A stretch of DNA of 64,000 nucleotides from CAWDZK01 sp963807005 (GTDB lineage: Bacteria > Actinomycetota > Actinomycetes > JACCUZ01): assembly GCA_963807005.1 (NCBI GenBank), contig CAWDZK010000001.1, positions 496,001-560,000 on the forward strand. The letters run 5' to 3'. Below are positions 42,952 to 51,459 of the stretch, piece by piece. Position 1 is the first letter of the stretch. Each line of letters begins with the position of its first letter. Both the position numbers and the translations under genes were made by a program. Under the pieces are notes generated by a model, which ran no database searches, was not told the DNA's origin, and saw nothing but the letters and a program-made list of their open reading frames with translations.

Positions 42952-45198
42952 ATGTCGTGGGCTGACGACCCGGAGCTGGTCGAGACCTTCCGGGCCGAGG
43001 TCGAGGAACGGCTGGCGTCCCTGTGCGAGGGGCTGCTGCGGCTCGAGGCACACCCGGCCCCGAAGCAGCTCGTGGCCGGGCTCTTCCGGGACGCGCACAC
43101 GGTCAAGGGCTCGGCGCGGATGCTGGGGCTGGCCGGCGTCGTCGACGTCGCGCACCGGGCGGAGGACCTGCTCGGAGCGCTCAAGGACGGCCGGCTGGCC
43201 GCCCGCAAGGACCTGGTCGACGTGCTGCTGGTCTCGGCCGAGAGCATCAGCCGGTCCCTCCCGGGCGCCGCCCGCCCGGTGTCGGTGGACGAGCTCGCGA
43301 CCGTGGTCGCGGCGCTCGACGCAGCAGTCTCCGGGCAGGACCCGGTGGAGGTGCCCCGTCTCGCCGAGGAGGAGCCGGCCGACGCCGACGAGGGCGACCA
43401 CCGCGGCCGCAGCGACTCGATCCGGGTACCCACCCGCCGGGTGCACGACCTGCTCGACGTGGTCGGTGAGGCGGAGCTGGACGTCCGCCGGCTGGCCCGG
43501 CAGAGCCGGGGGCTGGCGGGCCTCGCCGCCGAGCACCAGCGGGCGGCCCGGGTGGTCCGGGACCTGCTCTCCTCGACCACCGACTCGGCACTGCTGGACG
43601 CGCTGCACGGGCTGGTGGCGGTGGGGGACCAGCTGGGCGCGGCCGGCCGCGAGGTGCTCGGTCGGGCAGACGACGCGCAGGCCCGCCTGGCGGGGGTACG
43701 TGACGGCGCGATGGGTCTGGCGATGGTCCCCTTGCGCCGGGTGCTGGCCGGCTTCCCGCAGCTGGTCCGCGAGCTCGCCGGCGGCGACGCCCCACACGAC
43801 GCCCCGAACGACGTCCCGCACGACGTGCTCGCCGATGCGCTCCACCACCTGCCGGCCAAGGACGTGCGCCTCGTGCTCGACGGACAGGACGTGGAGCTCG
43901 ACACGCGGGTGCTGGACGCGGTTGCCGACTCGCTGCGCCACCTCGTCACGAATGCGGTCGACCACGGCTGCGAGCCGCCGGCGGAGCGGGTCCAGGCCGG
44001 CAAGCCGCCGCAGGCCACGGTCACGGTGACGGCTCGCGCGGCCGGCTCGTCGGTCGTCATCGACGTGTCCGACGACGGGCGGGGAGTCGACGAGGACGCG
44101 TTGCGTGCCCTTGCGGTCGCCCGCGGCGCCTTGCCTGCGGACTCGACCGCCAGCGGCCAGGCCCTGCTCCAGGTGCTCTTCTCGCCCGGCTTCTCGACCC
44201 GGGACGAGGTCACCCAGACCTCCGGGCGCGGGGTCGGCCTGGACGTGGTGAAGACCGTGGTGGAGGACCTCAGCGGCACCATCGAGGTGCGCTCCCTGCC
44301 GGGTAGCGGGACGACGTTCACCATGAGTCTGCCGGTGACACTGGGCGTCCTGCGCTGTCTGCTGGCGCGGGTCGGTGAGGAGCGGTACGCCCTGCCGGTG
44401 TCCGGGGTGGTGGAGACGATCGCGCTGGCGACGGCCGACCGCCACGAGGTGGCCGGCGTCCCCGTCGTGGCCCGCAACGGCCGCACCATGCCGCTGGTCG
44501 ACCTCGGCGGGGTTCTCGCCGTCGTCGGGGAGCGCCACCCCAAGGCGGCCGTGGTGGTGCAGCACGGTGGCGCCGGAGAGCTGCTGGCCTTTGCCGTCGA
44601 CGAGCTGGAAGGGCAGCGGGAGGTCGTCGTCAAGGAGCTCGGCGGGTTCCTGGGGCGGCTGCCCACGGTGGCCGGCGCCACCATCGACGGCGACGGCAGC
44701 GTGGTCCTGGTGCTCGACGTGCGCGAGCTCGCCGTCCGGCAGGTCGCCACCGGCGGTCTCACGGCGGTACCGACGTCGGCGGCGCCGCGCACCGGCGGGG
44801 ACCGGCTGGCCCGGCAGCGGACGGACGGGCGGCCGACGGTGCTCGTGGTCGAGGACTCGGTCGGGGTCCGCGAGCTCCAGCGGGTCATCCTCGAGGGTGC
44901 GGGCTACGACGTGGTCACGGCCGTCGACGGGCTCGACGGCGCCTCGCGGCTGCGCGACGCCCCGGTCGACCTCGTGCTCTCCGACGTCGAGATGCCCGGG
45001 ATGGACGGATTCACCCTGACCCGGACGCTGCGCGGCACCCGTGGCTGGGAGGACGTACCCGTGGTGATCATGACCTCACGCGGCGATCCGGCCGACCAGC
45101 GGGCCGGCCTGGACGCAGGAGCCAGCGCCTACTTGCTCAAGAGCGAGTTCGACCAGGCCGAACTCATCGATACGGTCCGACGCCTGCTCGGGCGCTGA
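42952..45198 (+). CDS. cheA: Hybrid chemosensory histidine kinase CheA with receiver domain
   Basis: A 748-residue kinase. P1 HPt with phosphoacceptor His49 (FRDAHTVKGSARML); dimerisation P3 (about 160-300); HATPase P4 with LRHLVTNAVDHGCEPPAER, VSDDGRGVDEDAL and TSGRGVGLDVV; CheW-like P5 (LGVLRCLLARVGEERYALPVSGVV). The C-terminal receiver (627-748) has Asp678 (VLSDVEMPGMDG) and Lys in YLLKSEF. No P2 domain is obvious. The fused receiver suggests an internal phosphate sink or relay. It lies 20 bp after the receptor gene. Confidence 0.93.
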   Translation: MSWADDPELVETFRAEVEERLASLCEGLLRLEAHPAPKQLVAGLFRDAHTVKGSARMLGLAGVVDVAHRAEDLLGALKDGRLAARKDLVDVLLVSAESISRSLPGAARPVSVDELATVVAALDAAVSGQDPVEVPRLAEEEPADADEGDHRGRSDSIRVPTRRVHDLLDVVGEAELDVRRLARQSRGLAGLAAEHQRAARVVRDLLSSTTDSALLDALHGLVAVGDQLGAAGREVLGRADDAQARLAGVRDGAMGLAMVPLRRVLAGFPQLVRELAGGDAPHDAPNDVPHDVLADALHHLPAKDVRLVLDGQDVELDTRVLDAVADSLRHLVTNAVDHGCEPPAERVQAGKPPQATVTVTARAAGSSVVIDVSDDGRGVDEDALRALAVARGALPADSTASGQALLQVLFSPGFSTRDEVTQTSGRGVGLDVVKTVVEDLSGTIEVRSLPGSGTTFTMSLPVTLGVLRCLLARVGEERYALPVSGVVETIALATADRHEVAGVPVVARNGRTMPLVDLGGVLAVVGERHPKAAVVVQHGGAGELLAFAVDELEGQREVVVKELGGFLGRLPTVAGATIDGDGSVVLVLDVRELAVRQVATGGLTAVPTSAAPRTGGDRLARQRTDGRPTVLVVEDSVGVRELQRVILEGAGYDVVTAVDGLDGASRLRDAPVDLVLSDVEMPGMDGFTLTRTLRGTRGWEDVPVVIMTSRGDPADQRAGLDAGASAYLLKSEFDQAELIDTVRRLLGR

Positions 45199-45237
45199 CC
45201 GGCGTACCCCACGACCACAGGAACCCGAGGCCACCCG

Positions 45238-46200
45238 ATGCCGACCGTGCTGATCGCCGACGACAGCCCCACGCTGCGCCGCATCGTGTCGACCGTGCTC
45301 GAGCGCGCCGGCCACACCGTGGTCGTCGCCGAGGACGGCGTGGAGGCGGTCCAGGGTGCCTTCCGGGCCCAGCCGGACGTCGTCATCCTCGACGTCCAGA
45401 TGCCCCGGCTGTCCGGCTACGTCGCCGCCCGGCTCCTGAAGGACGACTGGCAGACCGCAGAGATCCCGGTCATCCTGCTCACCTCCCTCGACGCGGCCTC
45501 CGACCGCTACTGGGGACAGCAGACCGGGGCGGACCACTTCCTCACCAAGGACTTCGAGGCTCCCGAGCTGGTGGCAGCCGTCGCGGACGTGATCGCCCGC
45601 GCCGACGAGGCCCGGGGTGGGCGCCCTCCGCTGCGACCGGACCCGGTGGAGCTCGGTGACGACGAGGTGCTCGCGCGCGTGTCCGAGCTGCTCGACCGCA
45701 AGCTGTTCGAGGCGTCGGTCGCCGCCGAGGTCACCCAGATCGCCGCCGACGTCCACGGCTTCGAGGAGACCGTGGCCGCGGTGCTCGGAGTGCTCGGCCG
45801 GATCGTCGACTACGACCTCGCCGCGGTCTGCATGCTGGACGACCGGCTGACCTACGTCACGGTGGCCAAGGAGGCCTCGCAGCAGCAGTACAGCGAGTTC
45901 TTCGGCGCCATGGCCGACGCCGCCACCCAGGTGACCGGTGTCCCCGTGAGCATCCACGACCTGGTGCCGCGCATCGCCGACCCGCAGGGCCTGCTGGGGC
46001 AGGAGGACGAGGGCCGGATGGCGACCTTCCTCTCGATGCCGCTGCGCGCGAACGGGCGCGTGGTCGGTGCCCTGGCGCTGTCCTCGGCCACGAAGAACGC
46101 CTTCGGCGAGGCGTCCCTGAACACCCTGCGCCTGGTCGAGCAGCCGACCGCCGTGGTCATCAGCAACGCCCGCTTCGCCGGCGAGGTCGCGCGCGTCTGA
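45238..46200 (+). CDS. Response regulator with receiver and GAF domains
   Basis: A 320-residue protein. The receiver (1-120) has ADDS, phosphoacceptor Asp52 (VVILDVQMP), Thr (LLTSLD) and Lys (FLTKDFE). A linker leads to a GAF-type domain (about 160-315: FEETVAAVLGVLGRIVDYDLAAVCMLDD, FLSMPLRANGRVVGALALSS). No DNA-binding or catalytic output is present, so it should act by protein contact or ligand binding. It lies 39 bp after cheA and is the likely pathway output. It is not CheY, which would be a single domain. Confidence 0.88.
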   Translation: MPTVLIADDSPTLRRIVSTVLERAGHTVVVAEDGVEAVQGAFRAQPDVVILDVQMPRLSGYVAARLLKDDWQTAEIPVILLTSLDAASDRYWGQQTGADHFLTKDFEAPELVAAVADVIARADEARGGRPPLRPDPVELGDDEVLARVSELLDRKLFEASVAAEVTQIAADVHGFEETVAAVLGVLGRIVDYDLAAVCMLDDRLTYVTVAKEASQQQYSEFFGAMADAATQVTGVPVSIHDLVPRIADPQGLLGQEDEGRMATFLSMPLRANGRVVGALALSSATKNAFGEASLNTLRLVEQPTAVVISNARFAGEVARV

Positions 46201-46255
46201 GCCCAGCCGCTCCGCCGGGCGCGGACGCGACGTCCGTCCTGCCCCGTGCCGCAGG

Positions 46256-46261
46256 TACTGT
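46256..46261 (+). promoter_or_regulatory. Putative -10 box for a leaderless flavin reductase mRNA
   Basis: TACTGT ends 8 nt before ATG 46270, which supports that ATG as the start. Confidence 0.4.
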
Positions 46262-46269
46262 CTCAGGCA

Positions 46270-46842
46270 ATGTCCGCACCCGCCCCGGACGCCCCGACCG
46301 GGCCTCCGGCCCCTGGCCCCGGCGAGGTCGTCGCTGCCGTCGATGCGGCCGTCGACCCCGACGCTGCCACCGACGCCTTCCGGCGGGCGGCCGGGCAGTT
46401 CGCCACCGGCGTGACGGTCTGCACCACGCGGGTCGGCTCGCTGGACCACGCGATGACCGCCAGCGCGTTCACCTCCGTGTCGCTGGACCCACTGCTGGTG
46501 CTCGTCTGCGTCGACAAGGAGGCGCGGTTCCGCGATGCCGTGCTCGAGGCGGGCACCTGGGCGGTCTCCATCCTGTCCGCGGACGGCCGTCGGGCCGCCG
46601 AGTGGTTCGCGACCAAGGGCCGGCCGCTGATCGGCCAGCTCGACAGCCACCCGCACCACCGGGGCCGCACCGGCGCTGCCCTGCTCGACGACGCCCTCGC
46701 GTGGCTCGAGTGCCGCACTGCGGCGGTCTACGACGGCGGCGACCACGACATCGTGCTGGGGGCGGTGCTGGCGGTGTCCGAGGGAGACCGGGACGCCGCC
46801 GGTCTGGTCTACCACCGCGGCCGCTACGGCCGGACCTCCTGA
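46270..46842 (+). CDS. Flavin reductase-like FMN-binding protein
   Basis: A 190-residue split-barrel flavoprotein. After an Ala/Pro/Asp-rich 30-residue N-terminus comes the flavin_reduct fold: FRRAAGQFATGVTVCTT, AMTASAFTSVSLDPLLVLVCVD, WAVSILSADGRRAAEWFATKGR and HDIVLGAVLAVSEG. It probably reduces FMN/FAD with NAD(P)H, supplying a monooxygenase; none is adjacent. It lies 5 bp before the VanW gene and likely shares its mRNA. Confidence 0.87.
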   Translation: MSAPAPDAPTGPPAPGPGEVVAAVDAAVDPDAATDAFRRAAGQFATGVTVCTTRVGSLDHAMTASAFTSVSLDPLLVLVCVDKEARFRDAVLEAGTWAVSILSADGRRAAEWFATKGRPLIGQLDSHPHHRGRTGAALLDDALAWLECRTAAVYDGGDHDIVLGAVLAVSEGDRDAAGLVYHRGRYGRTS

Positions 46843-46847
46843 CCCGC

Positions 46848-48581
46848 ATGCGCCGGCCGGACCTCGGCAGCAGGCCGGGGCGCCGCGCGCTGACCGTCGG
46901 TCTCGGCCTGGCCGGGCTGCTCGGCGTCGTCTGGGTCGGTCTGTACGTCGCCGCCGGCCCGGGCATCGCCTCGGGCACGACGGTGCTGGGGGTACCGATC
47001 GGCGACCGCAGCCGGGCGGAGGCAGCGACGGTCCTCCGGCGTGAGCTGCGGGACGAGGCCCGGACCCCGATCCCCGTTCGGGTCGGAGACCGGAAGGCCA
47101 CGGTGCGGCCGGTCGTGGCCGGACTGTCCCTCGACGTGGCCGCCACCGTCACGGCGGCCCGGGCCCGCAGCTGGAACCCGTTGCACCTGCTCGCCACCGT
47201 GTCCGGCGGCGACGAGGTGGCACCGGTCCCGGCCGTCGACCGGGCTGCCCTGAGCGCGGCCGTCGGGCGGCTTGCAGGATCCGTCGACCGGCCGACGGTC
47301 GAGGGCTCGATCCGGCTGGGCGCGGCCGGAAAGGTCAAGCCGGTCCTGCCCGTCGCCGGCCTGCGGCTGCGGCAGGACCGCGCCGCCGACGTCCTCGTCG
47401 AGGCCTATCTGGGCGACTACCTCGGCGGCAACAGCCGGGTGACGCTGCCCGCGCAGCGGGTCCCGCCGCAGGTGTCGCCGGCAGAGCTCACCAGAGCTGT
47501 CGACGAGGTCGCCACCCCGGCCACCGCCGGCGACGTCGTCGTCACGGTCGCGGGCGCCCGAGCCGTGCTCACGCCGCGCGACCTCGCGGCCGCCCTGTCG
47601 TTCGAGGGTGACGGCTCCGGCGGTCTGCGGCCGGTCCTGGACGGCGAGTCGCTGCACGCAGCTCTCGCCGACCAGCTCGCCGACGTCGAGAAGCCGGCGA
47701 AGGACGCGACCTTCCGGATCCGCCGTCGCGTGCCCGTCGTCGTGCCCGCCGAGCAGGGGCTGGAGGTCCGTCCGGAGACTCTCGCCACGGCCGTGCTGCC
47801 GGTCCTCGCGACCACCGGGGCAGCCCGCGCGGTCGACGTGCCGCTCGAGCCGAGCGAGCCGGAGGTCACCACCAGTGCCGCGCGTGAGCTCGGGGTGGTC
47901 GAGCGGGTCGCCACCTACACGACGTACTACCCGTCGGACTTCGCACCGCGGCTGCAGAACATCCACCGGGCGGCCGACCTGATGGATCGCACGCTGCTCC
48001 TGCCGGGTGAGGTCTTCAGCCTCAACCGGGTGGTGGGGGAGCGGACCGAGCAGCGCGGCTTCGCTGCCGGGTTCATCATCAACAACGGCCGGCTCGAGGT
48101 CGACTTCGGCGGCGGGGTCTCCCAGCTGGCCACGACGACCTTCAACGCCGCGTACTTCGCCGGGCTCGAGATCGTCGAGCACAACCCGCACAGCTTCTAC
48201 ATCAGCCGCTACCCCGAGGGTCGGGAGTCGACCATCGCGTGGGGGTACAAGGACCTGCGCTTCCGCAACGACTCGCCGCACGGCGTGTTCGTCACGACGT
48301 CGTACACCAGCAGCTCGGTGACGGTGAGCATCTACGGCACCAAGCAGTACCGGATCGAGTCGGTGAAGGGACCGCGCTTCGACATCAAGCCGTTCCGCGT
48401 GGTCGACGACCCCCGGCCGGCCGGCACCACGCCCGGCAGCTGCGTGGCGACATCCGGCGTGTCCGGCTTCAAGGTCGTCGTCACCCGGCTCTTCTACCGC
48501 AACGGCGAGCAGGTGCGGTCGGAGGACTTCCGCACGACGTACGCGCCGGAGAACGAAGTGCGCTGCGGCCGGGGCGGCTGA
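46848..48581 (+). CDS. VanW family protein with peptidoglycan-binding-like domains
   Basis: A 577-residue membrane-anchored protein. The N-terminal helix is LTVGLGLAGLLGVVWVGLYVA. Two putative peptidoglycan-binding (PG_binding_4-like) domains lie in about residues 40-330. The VanW domain (about 365-500) has TTYYPSDFAPRLQNIHRAADLMDRTLLLPGEVFSLN, split over residues 364-400, and GGGVSQLATTTFNAAYFAGLEIVEH. The end has a single Cys in PGSC and another at the C-terminus. It acts at the cell wall; precise role unknown. Confidence 0.88.
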   Translation: MRRPDLGSRPGRRALTVGLGLAGLLGVVWVGLYVAAGPGIASGTTVLGVPIGDRSRAEAATVLRRELRDEARTPIPVRVGDRKATVRPVVAGLSLDVAATVTAARARSWNPLHLLATVSGGDEVAPVPAVDRAALSAAVGRLAGSVDRPTVEGSIRLGAAGKVKPVLPVAGLRLRQDRAADVLVEAYLGDYLGGNSRVTLPAQRVPPQVSPAELTRAVDEVATPATAGDVVVTVAGARAVLTPRDLAAALSFEGDGSGGLRPVLDGESLHAALADQLADVEKPAKDATFRIRRRVPVVVPAEQGLEVRPETLATAVLPVLATTGAARAVDVPLEPSEPEVTTSAARELGVVERVATYTTYYPSDFAPRLQNIHRAADLMDRTLLLPGEVFSLNRVVGERTEQRGFAAGFIINNGRLEVDFGGGVSQLATTTFNAAYFAGLEIVEHNPHSFYISRYPEGRESTIAWGYKDLRFRNDSPHGVFVTTSYTSSSVTVSIYGTKQYRIESVKGPRFDIKPFRVVDDPRPAGTTPGSCVATSGVSGFKVVVTRLFYRNGEQVRSEDFRTTYAPENEVRCGRGG

Positions 48582-48592
48582 CGCACCGTCGG

Positions 48593-49987
48593 TCAGGACA
48601 CCACCGGCGTAGCGGGGCTGTCGTGCCGGCCGTCGATCGCGGCGCGGACCTGGTGGGACAGCTCGGCCAGCCTGTCCCGCTCGACGTCGTCGAAGTCCTG
48701 CTGTTCCACGGTGCGGTCGAGCCGGTGGCGTTGTTGCTCCACGGCCGCGTTGTCGCGCGGGAGGCTGACGGTCCACGCGACCTCGGCGAGCAGCGCATAG
48801 AGCCGGGCGAGCACGTCCGGGTCGGCGGCTCCGTAGCGCCTTGGTGCGGACACCGACAGGTCGAGCAGGTCGGCGAAGCCCTGCCGGAACCGGTAGACCC
48901 GCGCGCGGCCCTGCTCGTCCTCGAGCACGTCCGGGCCGAGTGACAGGCGGCTGAAGCCACACAACAGGGCGGCGCTGTGCCCGAGAGCGCGCACCGCGGT
49001 GCGGGGGTCGTTGATGCCGGGGGAGAGTGCCTTCGAGGCGACGTCGGTGATCTGCTTCAGGCCGAAGCTCACGTCCTGGGCGGCGGTCGGCTCGTGGGCG
49101 ATCGTCAGCGCCTCGCCGAGCCGGGCCGAGACGCTCTCCGCGTCGTCGGCGCCGCGCTCGCCGGAGTCGTCCGTCCGGTCCGCCTCCGACGGCCAGCGCC
49201 AGCCGATCGGGGTGCCCGCGACGACCGAGCTGCCGGCCGGCCGCTCGAGCAGCATCACGCTGCCGGTATCGACGGCCAGTCGCAGCAGCCGTGAACTGTC
49301 GACCGCGGTGAGGAAGCCCGACGAGGGGGCGACGATCGGAACAGCACCAGCGGGCGGCTCCGGCAGGACCACCGCGGCCGCTGAGTCGTTGCGCTCGTCG
49401 AGCGTCCTCGTTGCCGTGTCCTCCGCCTGGAGGTGGACCCGACGCAGCATCGTCTCGACCCGGATCTCGCCCGCCAGGTGGGAGAGGAACAGCACCAGGC
49501 CCAGCACGCTCGCCAGGGCCAGCAGCATGGCGACGGTGACCGAGACCTGCGGGACGAACCCGGGCGAGGCGTTGATCTGTGTGCGCACGGTCCGCAGCAC
49601 GGTGAGCGAGTAGACGAACGTCGCCACGAACAACGCGAGGGTCACGTGCACGAAGCGGTCCGAGCTGAAGGTCCGCAGCAGGCGTGGGGAGAACTGGCTG
49701 CTCGCCAGCTGCAGCGTGACGACCGTCAGGCTGAAGGTGAGCGACGTCAGGGTCACCAGCGACCCGGCGATGGCACTGAGGATCGACCGGGCCGCATCAG
49801 GGCCGCCGGAGAACAGGTAGCGGGACATCTCGGCCGGCAGGTCGTCGTCGACGCGCGCGTCCAGCTCGGGCAGGGCGACCCCCAGGCCCACAGCCAGCAG
49901 GAGCCCCAGCGTCGGCAGCGGCCAGATCTTGCCTCGGAAGGCCTCTACCGCCACGCCGAGCCGCTCGGTCACCGGACTGGTCTGCAT
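48593..49987 (-). CDS. DUF2254 family membrane protein
   Basis: A 464-residue protein with four N-terminal membrane helices (WPLPTLGLLLAVGLGVALP, AIAGSLVTLTSLTFSLTVVTLQLA, VTLALFVATFVYSLTVL, VSVTVAMLLALASVLGLVLFLSHLA). The DUF2254 core follows, including SSQFSPRLLRTF and DVSFGLKQITDVASKALSPGINDPRTAV. Function is unknown. ATG 49987 was chosen because GGGAGGGAG lies about 8 nt upstream; the extension to 50065 is low-complexity. Convergent with the VanW gene, 11 bp apart. Confidence 0.85.
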   Translation of the reverse strand: MQTSPVTERLGVAVEAFRGKIWPLPTLGLLLAVGLGVALPELDARVDDDLPAEMSRYLFSGGPDAARSILSAIAGSLVTLTSLTFSLTVVTLQLASSQFSPRLLRTFSSDRFVHVTLALFVATFVYSLTVLRTVRTQINASPGFVPQVSVTVAMLLALASVLGLVLFLSHLAGEIRVETMLRRVHLQAEDTATRTLDERNDSAAAVVLPEPPAGAVPIVAPSSGFLTAVDSSRLLRLAVDTGSVMLLERPAGSSVVAGTPIGWRWPSEADRTDDSGERGADDAESVSARLGEALTIAHEPTAAQDVSFGLKQITDVASKALSPGINDPRTAVRALGHSAALLCGFSRLSLGPDVLEDEQGRARVYRFRQGFADLLDLSVSAPRRYGAADPDVLARLYALLAEVAWTVSLPRDNAAVEQQRHRLDRTVEQQDFDDVERDRLAELSHQVRAAIDGRHDSPATPVVS

Positions 49988-50033
49988 CGACGCGCTCCCT
50001 CCCCGGCCGGACGGCGAGCTCCCGCCCACAGCC

Positions 50034-50993
50034 TCATGTCCCGGTGGTCCGGACCGACGGCTCACGGTAACCGTAGGGGTGGTGGGTCACGTAGCCGAGC
50101 CCGTCGTACAGGCGCAGTGCTGCGGCGTTCGCGGCCCGCACCTGCAGGTACGTCGCCGACGCGCCCCTCGCCCGGGCCCAGCTGAGGAGCTCGCCCATGA
50201 CGGCCGACCCGATCCCGAGCCGACGGGCCCCGGGCGCCACGTCCACCGAGGTGACCCCCGCCCAGTCGCCCTCCAGCGAGACCCTGCCGATGCCCACCGG
50301 CTCGTCCTCGCGGTACAGCGTCGCGAACCCGACCCGCTCCGGGCCGGTGAGGATCTCGACGTGGGCGGCCGGGTCGTTGCCGTCCAGGTCGTGCATGAGA
50401 GCCAGCCAGTCGGCCGACGGCACCGCCCCCACCTCGGCGCGCAGGTCCGGGCGGTCGGCGACCCGGTCGAGCACCGCAGCAACCGGCGCGACCTGGACGA
50501 CTGTCACGTGCAGCCGGGACCAGCCGGCGTCTGCCATCGCGGCGTTCGCGGGGTCTGCGAGCGGCACCTGCAGCAGGGGAGCCAGCCCGCGCTCGGCGTA
50601 CCAGGCGGCGGTGTCCGAGAGCGCCTGGGCGACCGGGACGCCGGGGTCGCCGACCGCCATCGCCGAGTTGGCCCGGCCGGTGATGCCAGCGTGCGCCCGC
50701 AGGGCCCAGTCGCCGAGCATCGCGACCTCGCGGGCCGGCCAGCCCGCCCAGCAGATCCGCTGCATGTCAGCCGGGGACACCGTGGGGAGCGACCAACCGC
50801 GCCTCGCGGTGGCGGGGGGCACGACCTTGGCGGCGGTCACGTCGGCCCGCGCGAGGGTCAGCACTGCGCCGCGCGACAGGACGTCCAGGTGGTCGTCGGT
50901 GAGGTCGAGCAGGTACCCCAGGACATCGGTCAGGCCCCCCTCGACCCGGCGCCGGACCGACACCCGGTGCCCGACGTCCCGGCCGGTCAGCAC
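50034..50993 (-). CDS. GNAT-family N-acetyltransferase
   Basis: A 319-residue protein whose C-terminal 120 residues form a GNAT domain: FATLYREDEPVGIGRVSLEG, VTSVDVAPGARRLGIGSAVMGELLSWARARGASATYLQVRAANAAALRLYDGLGY, given here as parts of residues 215-300. The R-R-x-G-I-G loop binds acetyl-CoA. The N-terminal half is a separate domain of unknown role. It diverges from fdxA, a common arrangement in actinomycetes. The acceptor is unknown. Confidence 0.86.
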   Translation of the reverse strand: MLTGRDVGHRVSVRRRVEGGLTDVLGYLLDLTDDHLDVLSRGAVLTLARADVTAAKVVPPATARRGWSLPTVSPADMQRICWAGWPAREVAMLGDWALRAHAGITGRANSAMAVGDPGVPVAQALSDTAAWYAERGLAPLLQVPLADPANAAMADAGWSRLHVTVVQVAPVAAVLDRVADRPDLRAEVGAVPSADWLALMHDLDGNDPAAHVEILTGPERVGFATLYREDEPVGIGRVSLEGDWAGVTSVDVAPGARRLGIGSAVMGELLSWARARGASATYLQVRAANAAALRLYDGLGYVTHHPYGYREPSVRTTGT

Positions 50994-51118
50994 GACGCCG
51001 CCATGAATCGCACCCCTCCGGCAACTAGTCTTCGACCGGACGGCGATACTAGGCGTGCACCCGAGCAGCGCTCAGCACCGTTCGCCGACTGGTACGACAT
51101 CCCGGGAGGGACCCGACC

Positions 51119-51451
51119 GTGACCTATGTCATCGCGCAGCCCTGCGTCGACCTCCTCGACAAGGCCTGCATCGAGGAGTGCCCTGTCGACTGCATCTACG
51201 AGGGCAACCGGATGCTGTACATCCACCCGGACGAGTGCGTCGACTGCGGCGCCTGCGAGCCGGTCTGCCCAGTCGAGGCGATCTTCTACGAGGACGACAC
51301 ACCGGAGCAGTGGAAGGACTACTACAAGGCGAACGTCGAGTTCTTCGACGACCTCGGCTCACCCGGTGGCGCCGCGAAGCTCGGGAAGATCGACAAGGAC
51401 CACCCCTTGATCGAGGCGCTGCCGCCCCAGAACACCGACGCGGCTCACTGA
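51119..51451 (+). CDS. fdxA: Seven-iron ferredoxin
   Basis: A 110-residue ferredoxin carrying one [3Fe-4S] and one [4Fe-4S] cluster. Cysteines are at 9, 17, 21, 25 and 40, 43, 46, 50 (PCVDLLDKACIEECPVDC and CVDCGACEPVCP). By analogy with known seven-iron ferredoxins, 9, 17 and 50 would bind the 3Fe cluster and 21, 40, 43, 46 the 4Fe cluster. The last 50 residues are the actinobacterial-type tail. GGGAGGG at 51105-51111 precedes GTG 51119. dapC follows after 8 bp. Confidence 0.96.
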   Translation: MTYVIAQPCVDLLDKACIEECPVDCIYEGNRMLYIHPDECVDCGACEPVCPVEAIFYEDDTPEQWKDYYKANVEFFDDLGSPGGAAKLGKIDKDHPLIEALPPQNTDAAH

Positions 51452-51459
51452 CCCGTCCG

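Noticed and set aside
49929..51122. Plus-strand frame over the GNAT gene
   Set aside because: It is a shadow; the GNAT acetyl-CoA motif is on the minus strand.
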